DNA of 37,057 nucleotides from assembly GCA_016196555.1 (NCBI GenBank), contig JACPXL010000014.1, positions 1 through 37,057 of the forward strand, in the 5' to 3' direction. A program made the position numbers and the translations under genes. The notes under the pieces are model-generated. The model was not told the DNA's origin. It did not search any database and worked only from the letters and a program-made list of their open reading frames with translations. Origin of the DNA: Candidatus Omnitrophota bacterium. GTDB lineage: Bacteria; Omnitrophota; Omnitrophia; Omnitrophales; Aquincolibacteriaceae. Positions 7,665-13,652 of this stretch are shown here, one piece after another; the stretch's first letter is position 1; the number at the start of each line of letters is the position of its first letter.

Positions 7665-8777
7665 ATGTATATCTATAAAGTCGGAGTGGTCGGCGCCGGG
7701 CAAATGGGATCTGAAATCGCCCAGGTGGTGACTTATGCCGGCCTTCCGGTTGTTTTAAAAGATGTCAAAGAAGAATACGTTCAAAAAGGACTCGAGAGAA
7801 TACGCGGAATTTACAAGCGGCGCGTGGATAAAGGCAAGATGACTTCTTCCGAAATGGATCAAAAGCTCGCCCTGGTCATTCCTTCCACCAATTACGATGA
7901 CTTCAAAGATGTCGATATCGTCATCGAAGCCGTTCCAGAAAAGATGGAACTTAAAAAGCAGGTCTTTCAGGATTTAGAAAAAGTGGCCGGTGAAGGGACT
8001 ATTTTTGCGACCAACACTTCGGCCCTTTCCGTTTCAGAAATGGGAGCTGCCACCAAGCGTCCGGAGAAATTTATCGGCATGCACTTTTTTTATCCGGCTT
8101 CTGTGATGAAGCTTATTGAAGTCATTCCAGGACTGGCCACTGGACAGGAAACCATCGAAGACGTCGTCAATTTTTCCGAGTCTTTAAGAAAAATTCCGGT
8201 CCGGGTCAACGAATGTGCCGGATTTTTGGTGAATCGTTTATTGATGCCGTATTTAAATGAAGCCGCTTATTGCCTTCAAGAAGGTGCTGCGACAAGAGAA
8301 GAACTGGATAAAATCGTCCGGATGAAACCGGCCGAGATCTGGTATAAACTTTATAACGCCAAGTATTTTGGGACTAAGACGGGCGCTGGGTTTTATTCTT
8401 ATTCGCCGGACAAACCGGATATGCTGGCCCAATGGATTGCCGAGGTCCAAAAGGAAACAAAGAAAACCGCAACCCAGTCCACCATCGAGCGTTTGATCTT
8501 TCCCATGATTAATGAGGCGGCGCTTTGTGTCGAAGAGAATGTGGCAAAACCTGCTGATATTGATATGGCCATGGTTGCGGGCGTCGGTTTTCCTCAGGAC
8601 AAAGGCGGAATTCTTAAATATGCCGACGAAATCGGCCTTGATCATGTGCTCGCAGTATTAGAGGATCTTTATAGTAAACACGGCGACCGGTTTTGGCCTG
8701 CGCCGCGTTTGCGCCGTATGGTAGGCGCCAAATTTTTCGGCAAGAAGAGCGGCAGAGGCTTTTTCGAATACACATAA
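7665..8777 (+). CDS. 3-hydroxyacyl-CoA dehydrogenase
   Basis: This 370-residue protein has the FadB/FadJ-type dehydrogenase layout without the hydratase half. An NAD-binding domain begins with VVGAGQMG (residues 8-15) and includes IEAVPE at 87-92. His140 (MHFFYPASV), Glu152 (KLIEVI) and Asn190 (GFLVNRLL) align with the known catalytic residues. The usual HFFNP signature reads HFFYP. Two C-terminal helical domains follow. In the first, the usual G-x-PMGP...vGLD segment between LDKIV and YFGTKTGAGFYSY is missing, a loss of roughly 35-40 residues relative to FadB; the second is complete (GVGFPQDKGGILKYADEIGLD). It oxidises 3-hydroxyacyl-CoA to 3-ketoacyl-CoA with NAD. ATG 7665 follows a GGGG stretch. 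Confidence 0.9.
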   Translation: MYIYKVGVVGAGQMGSEIAQVVTYAGLPVVLKDVKEEYVQKGLERIRGIYKRRVDKGKMTSSEMDQKLALVIPSTNYDDFKDVDIVIEAVPEKMELKKQVFQDLEKVAGEGTIFATNTSALSVSEMGAATKRPEKFIGMHFFYPASVMKLIEVIPGLATGQETIEDVVNFSESLRKIPVRVNECAGFLVNRLLMPYLNEAAYCLQEGAATREELDKIVRMKPAEIWYKLYNAKYFGTKTGAGFYSYSPDKPDMLAQWIAEVQKETKKTATQSTIERLIFPMINEAALCVEENVAKPADIDMAMVAGVGFPQDKGGILKYADEIGLDHVLAVLEDLYSKHGDRFWPAPRLRRMVGAKFFGKKSGRGFFEYT

Positions 8778-8779
8778 TC

Positions 8780-8856
8780 GTCATCCTGAGCGATCCTAAA
8801 GGACTACTTCGTTGAGCGAAGGATCTAGATTCTTCGGCCTTCGGCCTCAGAATGAC
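8780..8856. repeat. Palindromic intergenic repeat (GTCATCCTGAG...CTCAGAATGAC)
   Basis: The 77-bp unit has 11-bp terminal inverted repeats, GTCATCCTGAG and CTCAGAATGAC, with one mismatch. It contains further internal symmetric stretches such as TTCGGCCTTCGGCC. It occupies the gap between dehydrogenase and hydratase genes and ends at the beginning of the hydratase ORF-track call. A reverse-oriented half copy lies at 13021-13042, and a 30/32-base right part lies inside the giant gene at 33895-33926. The ends and size resemble dispersed GTCATyCTGAG-type bacterial repeats. It has no coding capacity. Confidence 0.75.
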
Positions 8857-8869
8857 GGGGAAGGTGCGC

Positions 8870-9655
8870 ATGACGGACTATCAATACGTTAAAACGAAAA
8901 TCGAAGACAGAATCGCAGTCGTGACTTTGGACAACCCGCCGGTCAATATCTTGACTTCCAATATCATGGAAGAGCTGGATAAAACTTTTACGGAGCTCAA
9001 TTCAGACGATACCGTTAAAGTCATCGTTTTCACTACCGCAGGAACCAATGCCTTCATTGCCGGCGCTGATATTAAGGAAATTGCCCAGATTGATTCGCCG
9101 GATAAAGCCAGGCTTCTTTCAAAAAAAGGACAAGCTGTGTTGAATAAAATTGAGAATTCAAAAAAAACCAATATTGCCGCCATTCATGGAATTTGTGTCG
9201 GCGGAGGCAATGAGCTGGTCATGGCTTTTCATATGCGGGTCGCGGGTGAACGGGCCCGGTTCGGACAGCCTGAAATTAATTTAGGAATTATTCCTGGATT
9301 TGGAGGGACGCAACGTTTGACCCGTCTGGTGGGTCTTGCTAAGGCCAGAGAGTTGAATTTAACCGGTGATGTGATCACAGCTCAAGAAGCTTTGCGAGTC
9401 GGTTTGGTCAATCGTGTGGTGCCGGACGGGGAGCTGATGAAGCAAACCTTGGGTCTGGCGAAAAAAATCGCAGCCAAAAGCCGCGTGGCCCTCGAGCTTT
9501 GTGAAGAAGCAATGTGCAAGGGGCTTACAACTTCGCTTGCGGACGGGCTTAATCTGGAGGCCGAACTTTTTGCTAAGGTCGCTGCGAGTCAAGATATGAA
9601 AGAAGGCCTTAAGGCCTTTCTTGAAAAAAGACAGCCGAAATTTCAAGATAAATAA
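8870..9655 (+). CDS. Enoyl-CoA hydratase (crotonase family)
   Basis: The protein has 261 residues from ATG 8870, the typical single-domain crotonase length. The ORF track starts at 8852, but that ATG lies inside the palindromic repeat. ATG 8870 has GGGGAAGG 5 bases upstream and gives the natural N-terminus MTDYQYVKTK. Oxyanion-hole segments AFIAGADIKEI and GICVGGGNELVMAF are present. Both catalytic glutamates of classical hydratases are conserved: Glu115 in GGGNEL and Glu135 in FGQPEINLGIIPGFGGTQRL. It hydrates 2-enoyl-CoA to 3-hydroxyacyl-CoA, the step before the adjacent dehydrogenase. The two activities, fused in FadB, are separate proteins here. Confidence 0.93.
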   Translation: MTDYQYVKTKIEDRIAVVTLDNPPVNILTSNIMEELDKTFTELNSDDTVKVIVFTTAGTNAFIAGADIKEIAQIDSPDKARLLSKKGQAVLNKIENSKKTNIAAIHGICVGGGNELVMAFHMRVAGERARFGQPEINLGIIPGFGGTQRLTRLVGLAKARELNLTGDVITAQEALRVGLVNRVVPDGELMKQTLGLAKKIAAKSRVALELCEEAMCKGLTTSLADGLNLEAELFAKVAASQDMKEGLKAFLEKRQPKFQDK

Positions 9656-9685
9656 TCAATCAATGATGCTGGAGGAATTCTCGCA

Positions 9686-10261
9686 ATGAACGTAAGAAAA
9701 ATTTATATTGCAATGCTGATCGGGATTTTTAGTGTAGCGGCCATTTTTTCAAAAGACGGTAAGAAGGAAGAAAAGCTTGCAAAAGCAGAACAGGAAAAAA
9801 TCGTGGTGCAGCAAGCGCCGGCGATTGAAGTCAAAGCTGAAATACCTCCTAGGCCTCCAAAAATTGAATCGGTTCCCGATCTTCCGAGACCTTCTATTCC
9901 TCAGGCACTTAAAGCTCCCTCGGTGGACCCGAGCATGAACCGGATTCAAAAGGAAATTCAGGAAGTCATCAAATTGAATGAAGAATTGAAAAGCCGGTAC
10001 AAATCCCAAGCTGCCGAGATCCAGAGAATTAGTGAACAGGCGCGCATTCACCAGAAAATTTTACAGGATATGAATCAAATGCCGCGAAAAGTGCCGGTGA
10101 TCAAACCCCAGGATACCGAAGAGCTTTTAAAGCAGGAAAAACTGCGGGTGATTGAACAGGATACCGAGGCCAGCCGGAAGTTTATCGAAGATTTGAAGAA
10201 CGCTCCTCCTGATCAGGCAGCGCCTCCAGCAAAGGCGGATTCCGCGGCCAAAGCTTCTTAA
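9686..10261 (+). CDS. Unknown exported or membrane-anchored coiled-coil protein
   Basis: I do not recognise this 191-residue protein. It starts with a basic residue pair and a hydrophobic stretch (MNVRKIYIAMLIGIFSVAAIF), a signal peptide or N-terminal anchor. It then has a Lys/Glu segment, a Pro-rich stretch (about 54-80, with PPRPPK and PRPSIP), a helical probable coiled coil (about 85-130, RIQKEIQEVIKLNEELKSRY) and an Ala/Pro-rich tail. The start is well supported by GGAGGA 9 bases upstream of ATG 9686. It lies 30 bases after the hydratase and 40 before the acyl-CoA ligase, so it belongs to the same transcription unit. A periplasmic structural or adaptor role is possible, but nothing visible indicates a specific function. 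Confidence 0.75.
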   Translation: MNVRKIYIAMLIGIFSVAAIFSKDGKKEEKLAKAEQEKIVVQQAPAIEVKAEIPPRPPKIESVPDLPRPSIPQALKAPSVDPSMNRIQKEIQEVIKLNEELKSRYKSQAAEIQRISEQARIHQKILQDMNQMPRKVPVIKPQDTEELLKQEKLRVIEQDTEASRKFIEDLKNAPPDQAAPPAKADSAAKAS

Positions 10262-10301
10262 CTTTCGTGATTCATCATCCTTATTCCATTGCGGATTCAC
10301 G

Positions 10302-12146
10302 ATGATACGATATCCGGAAGAAGATTTTAATCTCGTCCAAATTTTCCTCGATCGTGTTAAGCGTTATGGAAATCGTCCCGCCTTATATGACCGCCCTTCG
10401 GGAAGATATACGCCCTGGAGCTGGAATGAATGGGCCCTCGAGGTAAAAAGAACCGCCCTCGGTTTGCGGCATTTAGGTGTTAAAAAGGGCGATCGGGTTG
10501 CTATTCTTTCCGAAAACCGGCCGCACTGGACTTTTGCCGATTTAGGGATTCTCAGCCTCGGCGCTGTCACTGTTCCCATTTATCCGACTTCATCCGCGCG
10601 GGAAATCTGCTATATCCTTGAACATGCTGCCACCCGCTGTATTTTTGTTTCCAGCCAACTGCAGTTTGAAAAAATCCGGGCTTTTCTGGATTCAAGCCCG
10701 TTAATTCAAAAAGTCATTCTGTTTGATCCGGGGAAAGAACCGCATGAAAAGACGATCTCATTTTCAAAGCTTGTCGAAAAAGGCGGGCTTGAAGAACTCA
10801 ATAACAGCGATCTTTATCTTCAAATGGTGCGGGCCGTAAAACCGGAGGATTTGGCCACGCTTATTTATACTTCCGGCACCACCGGCCCGCCGAAGGGGGT
10901 GATGCTGACCCATCACAATTTTGTGGCCAATGCCCTTGGCTCGCGTGAAAAAATTCATGTTACCGAGAAAGATATTGCGCTTTCTTTTCTTCCGCTGAGC
11001 CATGTTTTCGAACGTCTGGCCGGCTATTACTTCATGCTTTTTTATGGCGCAACGATCCATTATGCCGAGAGTATGCAGACAGTGCCCGAGGATTTGGTCC
11101 GGGTCCGTCCGACGGTGGCTGCGAGTGTGCCCAGGCTTTATGAAAAAATGTATGCACGTATTCTGGAAACCGTAGAGAGCGCTTCGCCTATCCGGCGTAG
11201 TCTCTTTGCCTGGGCCGTAAAGACAGGCCGCCAAAGGTCGCGGGCGCGTATGGCTGGCGAGGCCTTGGGGCCGGCCCTTGCGTTTAAATTTTTCCTGGCC
11301 AAAAAACTTGTTTTTACAAAACTAAAAAACCGCCTTGGCGGAAGAATACGGTTTTTTATTTCCGGCGGTGCGCCGCTTGCCAAAGAACTCGCCGAATTTT
11401 TTTACGCCGCGGATGTGTTAATCCTCGAAGGCTATGGCCTCACTGAAACCTCCCCGGTGATGGCAGTTAATTCCACCAAAAAATTCCGCTTTGGAACAGT
11501 CGGGCAAATTCTTTCGAATGTGGAAGTCAAGATTGCCGAGGACGGTGAAATTCTTACGCGCGGGCCGTGCATTATGAAGGGGTATTATCAAAATGAGTCC
11601 GCAACGCGCGAGGCGATGGAAGGCGAATGGTTCCATACGGGGGATATCGGCCTTTTAGACCCTGACGGCTTTCTGAAAATTACTGACCGTAAAAAAGATA
11701 TTATCGTGACATCCGGAGGGAAAAATATTTCTCCGCAGAATATTGAAAGCCTTGTCCTCGGCGATAAACTCTTTTCCCAGATCGTTGTCGTTGGAGATAA
11801 AAAGAATTATTTAGTGGCGCTTGTCGTTCCGAATCGAAATGAAGTCGAGCATTACGCGCAAACTCACGGGCTGGATCGTATTACCTGGCGGGAAATTTTA
11901 TGCCGGCAGGAAATTTATGATTGGATCAAGTCCCGGCTTGATGAAAGAACCAAAGATTTGGCCCATTTTGAACAAATTAAATACATGACACTTCTTTCCG
12001 AAGAATTGACTTTGGCCAATGGGGAACTGACCCCCACTTTGAAGATCAAACGCAAAGTGGTGATGCAAAAATATCAGCTGCTGATCGAAGGCCTTTATCG
12101 TAATCGGGAACCTCAAATCCGTCATGACAGACCTTCAGAATCCTGA
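10302..12146 (+). CDS. Long-chain fatty-acid--CoA ligase (AMP-forming)
   Basis: This 614-residue member of the adenylate-forming superfamily is of the long acyl-CoA synthetase type (FAA1/FadD15-like). The ATP-binding loop TLIYTSGTTGPPKG is at 186-199, the EGYGLTET motif at 376-383, WFHTGD at 443-448, and DRKKDIIVTSGGKNISPQNIE supplies the hinge and fatty-acyl signature regions. The N-terminus (VKRYGNRPALYDR, RVAILSENRPHWTFADLG) is also typical. It activates free fatty acids to acyl-CoA with ATP, feeding the beta-oxidation enzymes encoded just upstream. Its 3' end overlaps the next gene by 23 bases, implying translational coupling with the lipase-like hydrolase. No strong Shine-Dalgarno precedes ATG 10302. 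Confidence 0.95.
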   Translation: MIRYPEEDFNLVQIFLDRVKRYGNRPALYDRPSGRYTPWSWNEWALEVKRTALGLRHLGVKKGDRVAILSENRPHWTFADLGILSLGAVTVPIYPTSSAREICYILEHAATRCIFVSSQLQFEKIRAFLDSSPLIQKVILFDPGKEPHEKTISFSKLVEKGGLEELNNSDLYLQMVRAVKPEDLATLIYTSGTTGPPKGVMLTHHNFVANALGSREKIHVTEKDIALSFLPLSHVFERLAGYYFMLFYGATIHYAESMQTVPEDLVRVRPTVAASVPRLYEKMYARILETVESASPIRRSLFAWAVKTGRQRSRARMAGEALGPALAFKFFLAKKLVFTKLKNRLGGRIRFFISGGAPLAKELAEFFYAADVLILEGYGLTETSPVMAVNSTKKFRFGTVGQILSNVEVKIAEDGEILTRGPCIMKGYYQNESATREAMEGEWFHTGDIGLLDPDGFLKITDRKKDIIVTSGGKNISPQNIESLVLGDKLFSQIVVVGDKKNYLVALVVPNRNEVEHYAQTHGLDRITWREILCRQEIYDWIKSRLDERTKDLAHFEQIKYMTLLSEELTLANGELTPTLKIKRKVVMQKYQLLIEGLYRNREPQIRHDRPSES

Positions 12147-13008
12147 TTCTTGCGTCTGGGAAGAAGGAATGTTTTTTGCCCAGGACCATCTCAAGCTTTT
12201 TTATCGAATTCATATCCGCCCTGGTGCCGCTAATACGCTTGTCATTCTGCATGGTCACGGCGAACATTCCGGCCGCTACGATAAATTTACCCGCATCCTT
12301 GAAAAGGAAAATCTCAATATTGCGGCCATGGATTTACGCGGAAGCGGCCGCTCCGAAGGCCGTGAAGTGTATGTGGAATCTTTTCAGGATTATCTGGCAA
12401 ATCTCTCTTCTTTTATTCAATTTTTGAAACTTCGTTACGGAATTCATGAAAAAGTCATTTTGTTGGGCCACAGCCTTGGCGGTTTGATTGCGATTCATTG
12501 GGCCATGGAACATCCCGAGGCGATCAAAGGCATGATTCTTTCTTCGCCCTGCTTGGGACTGCGTTTGCCGCCGCTTCTCGTGCGTTTCAATGATTGGATG
12601 AACCGGTATTTTCCTAAATTCCTTTATCAAAATCCGGTTTATCCGCCGCATCTGACGCATAATCCGGAAGAGGTCATTCAATACAAAAAAGACCCTCTCA
12701 TCAAAAGAAAAATCACTGTCCGGCTCATCGATGAAATGTTAAAATCGATGGACCTTTTAGAGCAAAAAGGTAAAATCCGTTATCCTTTTCCGGTTTATAT
12801 TCTGTCTGCGGGAATGGAAAAAGTGGTGGATTTTTCACGGACCAAGGATTTTTTTCAAAAGCTCGATGTGCCGGACAAGGATATCGTGATCTTTGACGGT
12901 TATTATCATGAAATTTTCAATGAACTCGGACAGGAAAAGGTCTTTGAGGCATTGAAAGAAAATATTCGCAGAATCGCGGGCCCGCCCCCTTCGGGGGCTG
13001 CTCGATAA
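12124..13008 (+). CDS. Alpha/beta hydrolase, monoacylglycerol-lipase-like
   Basis: The 294-residue protein has the Hydrolase_4/monoacylglycerol lipase pattern. The oxyanion motif is HGHGEHSGRY (43-52), then MDLRGSGRSEG, nucleophile elbow GHSLGG (Ser117) and His262 in GYYHEIFNE. The acid is usually Asp in a G..D..vD context; here the stretch reads AGMEKVVD, so Glu232 appears to replace it, or Asp236 serves instead. It probably releases a fatty acid from monoacylglycerol or a similar ester. There is no signal peptide, so it acts in the cytoplasm unless exported otherwise. The gene starts inside the acyl-CoA ligase gene, pairing lipolysis with fatty-acid activation. Its last codons form a GC-rich hairpin (GCCCCC-TTC-GGGGGC, 12984-12998) giving the tail AGPPPSGAAR. 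Confidence 0.88.
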   Translation: MTDLQNPDSCVWEEGMFFAQDHLKLFYRIHIRPGAANTLVILHGHGEHSGRYDKFTRILEKENLNIAAMDLRGSGRSEGREVYVESFQDYLANLSSFIQFLKLRYGIHEKVILLGHSLGGLIAIHWAMEHPEAIKGMILSSPCLGLRLPPLLVRFNDWMNRYFPKFLYQNPVYPPHLTHNPEEVIQYKKDPLIKRKITVRLIDEMLKSMDLLEQKGKIRYPFPVYILSAGMEKVVDFSRTKDFFQKLDVPDKDIVIFDGYYHEIFNELGQEKVFEALKENIRRIAGPPPSGAAR

Positions 13009-13210
13009 ATTCAAGTGATTATTCGACTTCGCTCAGGATGACACCGGAATTTGTCGAACGCGGTACTAATAGCTAAGTTTAAATTTTCGAATTATAGTTG
13101 TCTTTCTCTCAATATTTCATGGGCCCGTCCTAAAGGACGGCTCAGCAGTGGTTGAATGGCTGTTAAGTTTTGCAGTTCGAATTGAAGTTATCTTGTTCTA
13201 AACATTCCGT
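13009..13210. other. Non-coding gap with half repeat and duplicated tRNA leader
   Basis: No gene is visible in these 202 bases. They contain ATTCGACTTCGCTCAGGATGAC (13021-13042), a reverse-oriented half of the GTCATCCTGAG palindromic repeat, and GGTACTAATAG near 13062-13072. The first copy of a 57-bp imperfect direct repeat and the start of the second also lie here. A perfect 6-bp hairpin, CCGTCC-taaa-GGACGG, is at 13125-13140; no T-run follows it, so it is not a convincing terminator. Confidence 0.6.
13072..13128 (+). repeat. Imperfect direct repeat copy 1 (tRNA leader plus first 8 tRNA bases)
   Basis: By my own ungapped alignment, 42 of 57 bases match copy 2 at 13162-13218, with a period of 90 bp. 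The last 8 bases, GGGCCCGT, equal the first 8 bases of the tRNA-Ala gene. Copy 1 is followed by CCTAAAGGACG and then GCTCAGCAGTGG, resembling an interrupted tRNA D-arm. It looks like a decayed duplicate of the tRNA 5' region. Confidence 0.55.
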
Positions 13211-13218
13211 GGGCCCGT
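13162..13218 (+). repeat. Imperfect direct repeat copy 2, leading into tRNA-Ala
   Basis: This is the second copy of the 57-bp repeat. Its final 8 bases are the 5' acceptor strand (plus U8) of the intact tRNA-Ala. The shared core includes TTCGAATT. The conservation of leader sequence, not only tRNA bases, indicates segmental duplication. Confidence 0.55.
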
Positions 13219-13283
13219 AGCTCAGCTGGGAGAGCGCATCGTTCGCAACGATGAGGCCAGGAGTTCGATCCTCCTCGGGTCCA
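13211..13283 (+). tRNA. tRNA-Ala (anticodon CGC)
   Basis: The 73-base sequence folds as a full cloverleaf. The acceptor stem is GGGCCCG/CGGGTCC (one G-U pair), the D-arm GCTC-AGCTGGGA-GAGC, the anticodon arm CATCG-TTCGCAA-CGATG, the variable loop AGGCC, the T-arm AGGAG-TTCGATC-CTCCT and the discriminator is A. The anticodon CGC reads codon GCG, giving alanine. The next bases are GAT, so CCA is not encoded and must be added by tRNA nucleotidyltransferase. I see no clear terminator or promoter of its own. Confidence 0.96.
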
Positions 13284-13559
13284 GATTTTCCTCCTCAAAA
13301 AGCCAATAGTAAAATACTTCTTTTTATAACTTTTTATAACAATTTAATAAATAAACTAAAAATTATACATAACCTATTTATAGTCATGGTGTTAGAGGTG
13401 ATTGTATTGACAGAATGAGGCTTGGCATGTATACTTCTTTATCACTTTTATTAACCATTAAATAATCTTATAACTCACGACATCGGTTATTTGTTAGCTA
13501 TCCTCATCCTTGGCGTAACGTATAGAGAAAAATATTAAACCAGAGGACAGCAAACCCTT
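13284..13559. other. AT-rich gap between tRNA and giant gene
   Basis: These 276 bases carry no ORF of note. The first half is very AT-rich (for example TTTTTATAACTTTTTATAAC). They hold the promoter at 13407-13435 and a leader of roughly 118 bases before the giant gene, with AGAGGA at 13542-13547 as the likely ribosome-binding site, 12 bases before ATG 13560. I see no riboswitch that I can name in the leader. Confidence 0.6.
13407..13435 (+). promoter_or_regulatory. Near-consensus sigma-70 promoter for the giant gene
   Basis: TTGACA (13407-13412, perfect -35) and TATACT (13430-13435, five of six -10 bases) are spaced by exactly 17 bases, in an AT-rich context between tRNA-Ala and the giant ORF. 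The predicted transcript would begin near 13442 and carry a leader of about 118 bases. This is the best promoter match in the window and indicates that the giant gene is independently and probably strongly transcribed. Confidence 0.7.
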
Positions 13560-13652
13560 ATGATGGAATGGCAAAAACCAAAGACGAAGCCTTGGCTTCG
13601 TGTTACCGCGTTTTTGACCGCCCTGATTTTTACGTACAACACGTGCTGGGCG
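13560..13652 (+). other. Signal peptide of the giant protein
   Basis: The basic N-region MMEWQKPKTKPWLR is followed by the hydrophobic core VTAFLTALIFTY and a cleavage-like site TCWA|DN after residue 31. This fits a Sec-type signal peptide and supports ATG 13560 or 13563 as the true start. Confidence 0.75.

Noticed and set aside
8852-8869. Hydratase start at 8852
   Set aside because: This ATG lies inside the palindromic repeat end and lacks a Shine-Dalgarno site. ATG 8870 has GGGGAAGG and the usual family N-terminus.
12984-12998. GCCCCC-TTC-GGGGGC hairpin as an operon terminator
   Set aside because: It lies within the hydrolase coding sequence and is not followed by a T-run. It may still stabilise the mRNA end.
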